Below, piece after piece: positions 1-10,367 of a stretch of 33,761 bases of DNA. The stretch is from Brachionus koreanus (Eukaryota > Rotifera > Eurotatoria > Ploima > Brachionidae). The translations under genes and the position numbers were made by a program. The notes beneath the pieces are model-generated. The model did not search any database, had not been told where the DNA came from, and saw only the letters and a list, made by a program, of their open reading frames with translations. The stretch covers positions 1,683,960 to 1,717,720 of the forward strand of contig PJRA01000323.1 in the NCBI GenBank assembly GCA_016987375.1. Direction: 5' to 3'. Every line of letters begins with the position of its first letter. Positions within the stretch are counted from its first letter, which is position 1.

Positions 1-314
1 TGTAGCTGCTATTTAATAATACAAAATTTTAAATGACTCTTAAAATTATTTCCATGTTATTCTTTTTCTGATTCTCATATTACCTTATTTGTTTTACTTA
101 TTTTCACAATACTTGCAATAGCCTAATTAGTCAATTCTTTAATTATTATTTTTGTTTCTCATCTTAATAATAATTTCTTATGTATTAAACGAAAAAATCT
201 TATTCAAATTTAAAATATTTTTAAACGTTTTTTCTTTTAAATTTTTACTTTTCTTTTTTATCTGAAGGAGCTTATGTTCGAACAATAAAACAATTAAAAA
301 AAAAACCTAAACTG

Positions 315-860
315 GTTTATTTTATTATTTATTTATTTGTTTTCTGTACCAAGCTAGAGCTCCTTCAGAATAAAGAAAAAAAATAGAGTTAATAGTATAA
401 GATCAAATAAAATAAAGTAAATCAGCAAAAAAAAATGTAAAGAAAGTTTAAAAGGCATAGGTTATACATGTGACAGAAGTTAAGATAGTTGAAGCTTCAT
501 GAAAAAAAAGAGGAAATAGTTAGGAAGCAATTAAACAATGAAGTAGGGTATTCAATATATCTTTATTCGATAAAAGTTATAAAATTTTAAAGAAATTATT
601 TTATTTATTATTTATTTGTATTACTGTACCGAGCTATAGCTCCTTCAAATTATAAAAGAAAAAAATAAATAAAATAAGTAGAAGTTTAATTAAAATAAAA
701 TAGTTTAAATTAAAATTATCTTTATTGAAATAGAGAGTTACAGATACATATTTTTAAATGTTTGATTGTTCAGGGAAAAAAGAGGAAATAGTTAGGTAGC
801 AATTACACAATGGAGTCGGGTATTTTATATATCTTGATTCAGAAAAAATGTTTCATTAGA
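315..860. repeat. Two diverged tandem copies of a ~275-bp unit
   Basis: The block with CTGTACC, AGCTA and AGCTCCTTCA occurs at 344-367 and again at 624-647 (offset 280). The block GAGGAAATAGTTAGG followed by AGCAATTA and a GGGTATT motif occurs at 510 and again at 782 (offset 272). The order is the same in both, so this is a head-to-tail duplication with small indels. No coding content is seen. It could be a remnant of a longer array or of a mobile element. Confidence 0.6.
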
Positions 861-979
861 AACGATAATTGAAATGTATTATTGTATTGATAATTGACTT
901 GTTTGTCGAAATTTAATTGTATAATCAAAGTAAATTCGTACGCCACTTCTTAGTAGAATTCGTATGTAAGCGTGTGAAT

Positions 980-1089
980 TTATTTGATATTTTAGATTAG
1001 TTAATTTTTTAGTTTTCATACTTGTGCATATTTTTTATTTGATATTTTAGGTTAGTTAATCTTTTAGTTTTCACACTTGTGAAATTTAA
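980..1089. repeat. 55-bp tandem duplication (two copies)
   Basis: TTATTTGATATTTTAG begins at 980 and again at 1035. The copies continue in register through TTAGTTAAT, TTTTAGTTTTCA and ACTTGTG, with only a few substitutions. Unit length is exactly 55 bp and there are two copies. Confidence 0.75.
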
Positions 1090-1461
1090 ATAGTAAGATT
1101 TAGTCTAATTTATATTATACCATAAAGAGTTTGATTTATTTAAAGGTTACTGATTAGATTATATCCTATTAAAATATTCTGAGCATAAAAAAAAATTAAT
1201 TTTTTTTGAGACATAATTTAATTAATTAATTAACTAAACAAATAAAAATTATATTAAAATTGAATTTCAAAATTATTTATTTAAATATATATTTTTTTTA
1301 GAAATTTTGTTCAAATTTTAAGATTATTGTGTTGAAAAAAAACTAAGTAAAATTAAAAAAAAGAAAAATTTTTTTCCAAAATTAGAAAATTTTCAAAAAA
1401 AGTAATGATAGTATTAATAGTAGTTGATCATTATAATGTAATTTATCAAGAGAAATATTAA

Positions 1462-1576
1462 ATCAAGCACCTATTTTGAACAAGTAAAGCGATCAGAGCA
1501 AAGAAATTCAATATAATTAAAACAAGTCTAAATTGTTTCTCTACTTGATTCTGATCGAATATTCAAAACGCTTGAT
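1462..1576. repeat. Imperfect ~115-nt hairpin (MITE-like or structured RNA)
   Basis: Paired segments occur in nested order: ATCAAGC (1462) with GCTTGAT (ends 1576), TTTTGAA with TTCAAAA, CGATCAGA (1490-1497) with TCTGATCG (1550-1557), and AAACAA with TTGTTT near the loop. The order and spacing give one long interrupted stem. No coding sequence and no certain target-site duplication are seen. A short foldback element is the simplest reading. Confidence 0.45.
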
Positions 1577-1742
1577 TAATAATTAAAAATATTAACCTTT
1601 CGAAACGTTTCTTAATTTTTAAAATTTTTTAAAATTTTACAAAAAAAAATTAAAAAAAAAATATATTAAGAAAAAACTTAGGGACATTGAAATTACAACT
1701 TTTCAAACAAACAAACGAACGGTGTGAATGCTCATACACAAT

Positions 1743-3650
1743 TTATGGCTGGGACTTCCACAAGCCGAGGAATTTCTGCACGGCCGAAGTAGACCCAGTG
1801 CTAGTGACCTTGGTCTCGCTGGTAGTTGTGGTTACTGTGGCGCTGCTTGAAGCGGCTACTCTGCTGGGCGTAGCTCTCAGCTTTTTCTCGACACCATTGG
1901 ACGCGACCCGTTGACTCTCTCTTCTGGCAACCTCTTTGCCCTCCTTGTCGACCAGAATGGTGATCATTGAGTCTCCCACGGACCACTTTTGGTTGTTCAT
2001 GACAAGCTCGCCGGCTTCTTCGGCGGCCCCACTGCTCCAAATTGTCATCTTTTGTCCCGGCTTTATTACACAGCCTTTTGCAAATTTGTACTCTGTAAAC
2101 TGATTGTCTGCATTTCTCTTTATTTGCCATCCGCTCAATTGGATATCTTTGTCTGTGGTGTTGGTCAATTTGACATACTTGCCGTCAAATTCATGCTCAC
2201 CAATCTCAATGCCGCATTCAGTGCTGTGAGACTGTGTGACATTCATTTGATTGCCGGACAAAATCGAGTCGTCCTGATCTAGACTGGTCGCCATTTTGCG
2301 CTTCTTTCCACTTCTAGTCGATGTGGCAACAGTCGAATTGACTGGCTCTCCGCTCATAAAACTACTGCCCAAATTGGACTGATGCAGCGATGACGATATA
2401 TTCAATCGTTGCTCTTCGGACTCAAGCAATTTTCTATAAGCAGTTATTTCCATATCGAGAGCTATTTTAATGTCATACAACTCCTGATATTCCAATAGCA
2501 CATCTTGTAGCTCTTTTCTCAATAGAACAATTTCGTCCTCTTTTTCACTCATTTCTTTTTCGTGTTTTTGTCCGATTTTTTTCAATTTTTCCTCCAAATC
2601 TCTAATTTTTGTCTCATTAACGCTCTGCTTATTCTGTAAACTTTTTATTTCGGCTACATAATCATCACATTTTTGCCTATAGCCAGATATGTCTTCTCTC
2701 AACGATGTCTGCACTTGCAAAGCTCTCTTTAAACTGGCCTCGGTGTCAATATTTTTATTCGAAAATCTTTTCTCTACATCATCTTTCATTTCTTTTATTT
2801 TTAGCTCAGTTTGTTCGCGAATTTGCTGCAACTCTGAGTGCAATTTGGAGTCATATTCGTCTCTTAGTCTCACATCAACTTGTTCGATTTCGACACGTCT
2901 GGATGATCTCAACTGGTCTATTTCCTTGGTGTACAATTGAGTCTTGAAAGTCAAATCCTCTTTGAGAGTTTGATTTTTGTTCTCGAGGTCGACTCTGTGC
3001 AAAGTTTCGTCCTCGAGTTGTTTTTTCAGACGATTGAGTTGCTTTTCCAAATCGGCCGAATGCGGCCTCAGCTTTTCGAGTTCTTCCCGATTGTGTTTGC
3101 TCTCACTCTCAAGCACTTCGAACCTGGACTTGAATTCGTAGTTCTGCGCCTCGATTTGCTTGTTTCGCTGCTCAAGTTTGGTGCAATCGCGCTCTTTTTT
3201 GGCCAGTTTGGCGCCCGTTTCCTCGATGTCGGCCTTCAATTTGTTAACCTGTATCTCGTACTTGGCTTTCTCTCTGGCCAGCTCGTCTATTAAACGCTTG
3301 GCGTCCTCTAGCTCGTTCTCGTAGAGCTTCTTGATCTCGGAGACGTCGCGCGACGAGTTCTCGTTGAATGTGCAGACCAGCGACTGCAAGCGGCTATTTT
3401 CGGACTCGAGTCGACGCACTGTGTCTATGTAAACAACGAGACGATCGTTTAGGTTCTGCATTTCTTCTTTTTCCTGCAGGCGAGTGACACGCGATGGCGA
3501 AAGGGGCGAGCGGCCCGATTGGGACGAATTGCCACTGCGAAACGACGAATACAGCGATTCGCGTCCGTTGTGCGGTGTTTTTGTGTTGCTCGATGTGCTC
3601 ACATCTTTGGACTGTGACGGCGAACGGCCTGACTTGTTCACACTACTCAT
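1743..3650 (-). CDS. Nuclear lamin (intermediate filament), 635 aa, no CaaX box
   Basis: Nuclear lamins polymerise under the inner nuclear membrane and support the nucleus. Residues 1-55 are a Ser-rich head with SP sites, including the lamin-type mitotic CDK site PLSPSR (49-54). The rod (about 56-417) opens with the IF helix-initiation motif (LNDRLVVYIDTVRRLE, 67-82) and closes with the termination motif (DMEITAYRKLLE, 399-410). Its length fits the long lamin-type coil 1B. A basic NLS, KKRK, lies at 449-452, and a lamin-tail Ig-like domain at about 476-585 (GKYVKLTN, LSGWQIKR). A Ser/Thr-rich tail ends in WKSQP. The CaaX prenylation motif of B-type lamins is absent. The NLS argues against a cytoplasmic IF. 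The ORF is uninterrupted, unlike the other genes here, and clearly more GC-rich than its flanks. The start is the first ATG of the open frame, but an upstream exon may add 17 residues. Confidence 0.95.
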   Translation of the reverse strand: MSSVNKSGRSPSQSKDVSTSSNTKTPHNGRESLYSSFRSGNSSQSGRSPLSPSRVTRLQEKEEMQNLNDRLVVYIDTVRRLESENSRLQSLVCTFNENSSRDVSEIKKLYENELEDAKRLIDELAREKAKYEIQVNKLKADIEETGAKLAKKERDCTKLEQRNKQIEAQNYEFKSRFEVLESESKHNREELEKLRPHSADLEKQLNRLKKQLEDETLHRVDLENKNQTLKEDLTFKTQLYTKEIDQLRSSRRVEIEQVDVRLRDEYDSKLHSELQQIREQTELKIKEMKDDVEKRFSNKNIDTEASLKRALQVQTSLREDISGYRQKCDDYVAEIKSLQNKQSVNETKIRDLEEKLKKIGQKHEKEMSEKEDEIVLLRKELQDVLLEYQELYDIKIALDMEITAYRKLLESEEQRLNISSSLHQSNLGSSFMSGEPVNSTVATSTRSGKKRKMATSLDQDDSILSGNQMNVTQSHSTECGIEIGEHEFDGKYVKLTNTTDKDIQLSGWQIKRNADNQFTEYKFAKGCVIKPGQKMTIWSSGAAEEAGELVMNNQKWSVGDSMITILVDKEGKEVARRESQRVASNGVEKKLRATPSRVAASSSATVTTTTSETKVTSTGSTSAVQKFLGLWKSQP

Positions 3651-3763
3651 TTCAGTACTTTTTTTTTAATTTTAAATCTAAAATTATACTTGACAATAAA
3701 ATAAAATTGAAAACATTTTTTTGATTTTTTTTGCTAAATTAATGTGTTATGATGAGAGTGTAC

Positions 3764-3807
3764 CTGGCTCGGAAGGGCTTTGTTCCGTCGCCATGAAACA
3801 CGTTCAT
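3764..3807 (-). other. Candidate upstream coding exon of the lamin gene
   Basis: A GC-richer island upstream of the lamin contains ATG at 3807 and a 44-nt reading (14 codons plus AG) ending at a CAG/GTACAC donor. Joining it to an AAG acceptor at 3658 (intron 3658-3763, 106 nt) continues in frame as S-T-E into the lamin Met, giving a 17-residue extension that starts MNVFHGDGTKPFRA. The acceptor follows a run of A and is weak. The better-looking acceptor TTTTAG at about 3678 would put a stop before the lamin, making this a 5' UTR exon with a short upstream ORF. No transcript evidence is available. Confidence 0.3.
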
Positions 3808-3824
3808 TTTAAATGCCGATGTGT

Positions 3825-3844
3825 GTTAGTGAGAATGCACTAAC
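3825..3844. repeat. Short hairpin upstream of lamin
   Basis: GTTAGTG at 3825-3831 and CACTAAC at 3838-3844 pair perfectly around a 6-nt loop. It lies in the likely promoter or leader of the lamin gene. Function unknown. Confidence 0.4.
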
Positions 3845-3859
3845 TACATTTTAATCATA

Positions 3860-6800
3860 AAATAAAATAAAAAAAATATTAATACTAAAATAATGAATTT
3901 TGCATGCTTTTTCTATCTTTACATTTGAAAATACTTGTTGAAAAAATGAAAAAATGAAAAATTGAAGACAGACTTGTTTAATGACTTGGAAGAAAAGTTA
4001 TCTTTTTAATGCAAAATTTAATTTAGATAAAAAAAATTCTCAAGTGATCAGTGAGTTATTGGCAAATATTTACTCTCCAAAAACGAATAACTACTTGATT
4101 TAATTGAACGATTTTTTCTTGTTTAAATTTGGTCTAATCAATTTTGAAAATGAGCATATTTTTTTCCTAAGAGACATTTTTGGGCCCATTTTTGTGTTTT
4201 TCTGAGAACAAAAAAATATTTGATTTTTCTCAAGTTGACTTTAATTAAATTAAGCAAAAACCAGTTGTACATCATTCTGTCTATTAAACAAAAATAATTA
4301 TTAATTAGAGTTTAAGCTGATTTTCTTTTGTAAAGAAAAAAATGACCATTAAAAATGAATCTAAAAAATATCAATCGAACATACCGATTTTTTTGTTGAA
4401 TAGTTTTTTAAAATTTTTTTCCTATTTGCAAATTTCAATCTAAACTAAAAATAACAGAAAAATATCGATTTGAAAATAAAACAAACTCATATCTCTTGTT
4501 GAGATAAATTTCAAATTTAATGTCCGGTTTTAATGTAATTAATTGCATTCAGTCCATTAATTCAATTAAAAAAATGAATGATGAAATTGTCTGATGAAGT
4601 CATTATTTATGAATTTTAAGATGAATAAATAATCATCTTGGACTGTTGATAATTAAAATCAGATACCCCTAAATAACCCTCCCGGAAAAAATTTAGCGCT
4701 AATATCAGACTTTAACTAGCCTTCAATTATGTTAAAACTGATTAGAATATTTTTTCACTAGCTATTCTAAACAAAAATCCATTAAATTTATTTTCATTTA
4801 ATGAAAATCTTTTAAAAATTTTATTTTGTTCTTATCTAATGACGGAGGGAGTTTTATTACTCAGAGCCATTTCAAATTTAAATAAACTATTAATAAAAGA
4901 ATAAAAAAAGTGTTAACTATGGAACATGAACTTGCCATGACCCTAATAAATAAAGTTGAAAAGCTAATCTTTAACTAGTTATGATTATAAAACGAATATT
5001 TAGTAAATTTAATGTGGTTTACAAAAAATATTTTCTAAAGAGGAGAGAATAAAATATTACGAGTTGAAAATTAAAAAAATTTTAAATTCTAATATCTGTC
5101 AGATTCAAGTGATAGCTATTTTTGTAGACATATGCTCATTCAGGTCCAAAAATACCAAAAGATTAACTATGATTCTTTTACAATGATATAGTCATTTAAT
5201 TACAGTCAACAATTGTTTGTATCACTTAAATAGAACAGCATACTTGGCAAATAAATGAAGAAGTTAGAGAAAAATTTTATCATTTGATTCAAAAGTTAAA
5301 AAATAACTTTAACTTAAATCATGGGACTTAAGGTTTTTGAATTAATTGAAGTCTCAATGACACAAAATTGTCTTAAAAAGTATGAAAAAAATTACTTTTC
5401 TTAGATGTAAAAAATAAATTAAATTCGCTTATTTATTCTGATAATGAATCAAAAAAAATTCAAGTAAAAAAGCTATAAAAAAATTTCAAACTAAATAGGG
5501 GATAGTTTTAAAAATTTAAATTTTAAATCAAATCTGTCTGAAATTTAACTTTTAATTCTTTTTTAATTTAAATTCGAATGGACTTAATTTTAGATAAATA
5601 AAGAAAATTTTAGACATGAAAAGACTGTAATAAAAAAAAAATCATTCAGCTCAAAAATAACAGATTAGAGACTTGAATATTAGCTGTAAGCCTGGAATTA
5701 ATTTAGTTGTGGTCTATTTATTTAGTATTATTGCACTTTTAGGAATTTGCTTTGAAACTATAAACTCATTGGAACATTAATTATTTTTGCTTTTAATTAA
5801 CCTTAGTTTTTTTTTATGAGAATAATTTCCTTTCAGGCTCAACTTTTTTTGTTCTAATCAACAACTACTAAAAATCCCACTGAGCTAAATCAAGATCAAA
5901 AATGCTCATAAAAACGGAACTAATCTCAAGTGCGTTATCTAACGCGCTTGAATAGCACTTAGATACGACATTTATTAATTAAAAGCATATAAAATGTCCT
6001 TATTATCCAACATCTAGTAGTTTTATTAACTGACCTTTAGTTTTGAATAGACTCGTGTGTAGTGAATGTTGAATATCGAGTTCATTAAGCATATCCCCCG
6101 GGTTTGACTGTTGATAGATGAGTTTTTATTAGATTATTTTTATGCTTCATTAACTCAAAAAATAAAGTCTATCAATCAAATAAAGCCAAATGAATGACAA
6201 TTTATAAGAAAAAAAAATTGTCATGTCATTTTAAGAACTTGGATGAGTTGGTTCAAAGTAAGCTGATAGTAAAAAGAATAAGTGAAATCTATTCTATTCA
6301 AGTAAATTTAAAATTCTAGAGTCTTAATGACAATAATTGAATATTGACGAGTGCCATATCAATTAAAAAATAGTTTAAAAAATGACATTTTAAACGAAAA
6401 TAAACAAAAAAGTTTAATTATCTATTCCATTTTGACCTTAAAAAATCGATTAATCATTCCTCAAGTTCGCTCACTCGTTTTTGTTCTTAATTTACAAATA
6501 TTTAGTAAAAAAAAATGATCCCGTTTAACCCCTAAACAAATAAAAGCATGATTAATCTTTTGAATAAATTTTGTCTAAGTGAAAATATTTGATCAAATAT
6601 TTTTTTTTTCGTTCAGTTTTCCGTTCAAACACAAAAAATCACACAGTACGAAGTGAAAAATTCTTTTTAAATTATATAATTCTAATTAAAACAATTCAAA
6701 ATGTATTAACAGTTTTAAAACACAGCAGGCTTAAGCACTTAAAACACTGCATAATATTTTTTTTATAAGTTAGAACCGACTGTTAAATGTGAATAATTAA

Positions 6801-9800
6801 TATTAAAAATTTGCATAAACATCACTAGTTTAATTAATCATTTAACAATTTTAGCACTAAACAGATTATTTTTGTTAGAGTTGGAAGATTATTTTTATTT
6901 GAATAGATTTGAAAAATTTTATTTTTTATTTTTAGCCCTTAAGCCCAAACAATAAAAATATTTTGAAATAATTCAAGTTCTAACCTGGTTTTTGAATCAC
7001 AAAAATGGAGTATAGACAAGACCTGCATGAACTTGATCAAATCCGGAGAAAAAATATCTGCATAATCTCATTTAGTTTAAAATAAATCATGTGAAACTAA
7101 ATTCGTTTATATGGTGCTAATAGGTTATTTTGAAAAGTAAACTTGTCCAATTTGTATGTAATAAAAATCCATGAAGAAAATTAAAAAAAAAAATTTTCTG
7201 AAAATGAAAAACTGGTCAGAATTTTATCTCCTAGAAACTTTAAAAAAAAATTTTGTTTAATTTTAGCCTTTTTTTTAATTTATTGTTGTTCATCATTTAA
7301 AAGTAGAACTAGAGATAAAAGAAACAAACTGAGAAGAAAAAATATAAGAAAGTGTGAATTTAACTTTTTGAACCTAAGAATAGTAACTTATTGAAACAAG
7401 CTTGAATATTCTAAGTTCAAGATCAGTGTAACAAGATCTTCTATAAATTTTCTAAATCTAAAACAAAAAATGATTAATTTACACTTATATAAATTTATTT
7501 TCTTTTGCTATTTATTTGTTATATCAGATAGAAAGAACAACAAGGCTACCCAAAGATTTGCTCAACACTATATCTGCTGAAGCTCTTTATTTTTATTGCT
7601 TTTATTAAAATCATTTGTCCATCTTCATTATTATTTCTATAATGACAAAAATTCATGTATTTTTCTCATGCGACTGAAAGGAAGGGCTAAGCTTCATTCC
7701 AAGCTGCTGGGTCTAAACTCAAACTTTATTTTTAATAGAATAAAAAATTAAGTCTAAAATTTTATTAGTATTCTGAATAAAAAAGCAATTGTATTTAAAA
7801 ATATTAAATACAAATACATGTAATGCACAAATTATTATTCTTAGAATGAATAATAAATTTTATTAATATTAGCTTTTTTTTGGGAAGACATCTGAAAAAG
7901 ACTAAAGGCCAAAGTTTAATTTATAACTAAACTAATATATATTTGGAGATATCATTTCTTAGTTTAAAGACCACTTACTTCTCTATTTTGAAATTTCTGT
8001 GATTAATTTTTATTGAGCTAAATGTCTAGAATAATTGAAAAAAAAAATCAAATTTCAAAAATCGATCGAAATTTTAATGGTAAAAAAATTTAAATTAATA
8101 TCAACTATTTTAATTAAATGAGTTATTAAAATTTGTATTATACACATTATATTTGTATTTAGCCTTTATTTGCCCTTAGGTACTTATTGAAATTGAACTC
8201 TCAATAAAAAATTAAAAGTTCAGCTCGTGTTTAATTTGTGTTATCAAATAAAATTTTTATTTTCATTCTAAGCATTGGTTGATTTCTGTTTTATACTAGA
8301 AAATTAATGAATTTTTCCTCAGTAAATTCTTTTTTTATCTAAAATAAAATTCTCCTCGGAATTCTTATCAAGAAAAAATATAAACCATTAATGGATGTTT
8401 GTTTTTTTTTTAATTAAAAGTACCACAATTAATAAAATCTAAAAAATCTTCATTCTCTTTATGTCATACCTTGAAGCAACTAGTTGCTTAAGGAAGATCC
8501 AAGTCAAAAAAAATTAATTCTTGATTTATAATTGAACAAAATTGATAATTACTTTTAAGTTTATTAAATGACACTCAATAACCTATTATTAAAAATAAAT
8601 AAGGACTAAATAAAAATATAACTCAAAAAGATGAACTTAGTTTAACACATCATGTAGAGCTGTTTGAAACAAAATTTCCTCAAATGTTAGTTGGTCAATT
8701 ACTGCTTGTTTCCATGTTATTTGCTGTCCAACAATGCTTAATGACCTGTCCGATATTCTATAAAAATAATATTTTATCTAATACTCAAGTTACTGACACA
8801 TTTTGGTCTAAATCCAACCTAAATCAAGGATTAACAAGACCTTTAAGACAATTTGATATTAAAATTTTGAACTAAATGAGCAAAGTAAAATCGAATAAGT
8901 CATCTCCCAGTAGGAACAACAATATGTTTATTTTTTTAGTCATAAATTTTATCAATATTGATTTGTTTGATTTGAGAGAACAAAAAAAGATAAATTGTTC
9001 GGCTTTTCTAAAAGGATAAATTTAAATAAATAAATTGAATTCAAAATTAAAACCATGAAAATGTCGATTTATCTATTTCTTTTTTGAATAGGCAGACCGA
9101 TCTATTGATAAGACACTGTTTGATATTTGAGTATTTTATTAATTTTGATAAATCGATTTATTGAGCTTTACCGATCACCTGCTTGTATTTTTCAATAAAC
9201 AAACTTTATCGTAGAAAATCATTGACATGGAAAAATGGATGTGATAGATCTATAAAACTAGAAATAAATTTCTTATGAATGTTTTTTTAATATCATGTTT
9301 CAAGTAAATTGATGCAAAGCAATTAGAATCGAATCGCTGCCAAAATCTCGCTCGACTAAGTCACGCAGCCCTTATTTTTGTAGAGCCACGCGAACCTTTT
9401 GCTTCTATTTAAATTCAGAGATAAACTAATTGAGAATAAAATTTCATTTTTATTTTTGAAATTAATTAAAAAAAAATTATTGATAACTTACCGGAAATTA
9501 AAAGTCTGCTCGATTAGTTATTTTGAATAAATAAAAAAATATTGGAAATTTTAAGATGATAAATCAATTTTTGTTCAAAAATAAAATAAAGTGTTAATTT
9601 ATTTATTTAAGAACTAGAAATTGTTTTGTTAAAGTGCTAAAAATTAAGATTGATGATAAATCCTTTTAAAATGTCAAAAAAGACAACCCTCTCGATTTCG
9701 GAAAGATGAATTAAAGTAGAGATTTTTATCAACATATATTTTTTTAAATAGAATATGCTGAGTTTAAAATTAACTGCCGTAAAATATTTAAAAAAAATGT

Positions 9801-10364
9801 TTAGAAATCAAATTTATATTTTAATACAGTAGTATCAAAACATTATCGAATATTAGGATACTACTAAAACCCAAACATTTTCTGAAAATTATACAGTTAA
9901 TTGTGTCAAGACCCAAGTCTTGACTCTAAATTATTTTTCTAAACCTAACTTCATATTAAACCACTGACATTTTTGACTGACTATATAAACCATTTTTTTT
10001 TTTTATTTATTTTGGATTTCAATACTGCATTTTTAAAGTAAATTCCTTTTTCACACAAGATGTCTAAACACGCAACAATTGTTGCTTTCCACTTTTAGAA
10101 AAAAGGTGTACTTCAGAGTCATTTCTTTTGCACACATTTCTATCTAAAACATGAAATAAAATTTCAAAATTTTATTTTATTTTAGAAAAAGGATTAAATT
10201 TAATTTTTCATGTACTTAAAAATTTGCTTTATTGTATTAATACCCCAATCCTGTAATCCTGTATAATAAGAATTATAATTATTGACATTTAAACTGAGAC
10301 AATAATTATTATATAAAATGACGCGGACTTTAAAAATTTACGAGTGTATGTGTAGTAAGGATAG
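3860..10364. other. Long AT-rich intergenic stretch, no gene recognised
   Basis: About 6.5 kb of AT-rich DNA with no ORF showing a recognisable domain, no tRNA and no rRNA. Small structures are present: a perfect 16-bp palindrome AAGCAACTAGTTGCTT (8474-8489), an 8-bp stem GTCAAGAC/GTCTTGAC around 4 nt (9905-9924) and a perfect 14-bp palindrome GCAACAATTGTTGC (10072-10085). A GC-richer island lies at 9328-9410. A 63-codon ORF at 8684-8875 looks like chance. Confidence 0.6.
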
Positions 10365-10367
10365 TTA

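Larger units (their letters stand above)
1..1685. other. AT-rich non-coding flank with small duplications
   Basis: No ORF, tRNA or recognisable gene is seen. The stretch holds two diverged tandem copies of a unit of about 275 bp, an exact-length 55-bp tandem duplication and a long imperfect hairpin, each listed separately. An 11-bp inverted pair (CTGAAGGAGCT at 262-272, its complement at 358-368) brackets the first half. The final part is the 3' flank of the minus-strand lamin gene. No clear AATAAA lies just past its stop. Confidence 0.6.

Noticed and set aside
1687..3724. Plus-strand and second-frame ORFs across the lamin
   Set aside because: They are shadows of the minus-strand lamin reading frame, which has full domain support.
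8684..8875. 63-codon ORF with a hydrophobic start resembling a signal peptide
   Set aside because: Single short ORF in non-coding DNA with no TATA, splice or homology support. Composition matches the surroundings.
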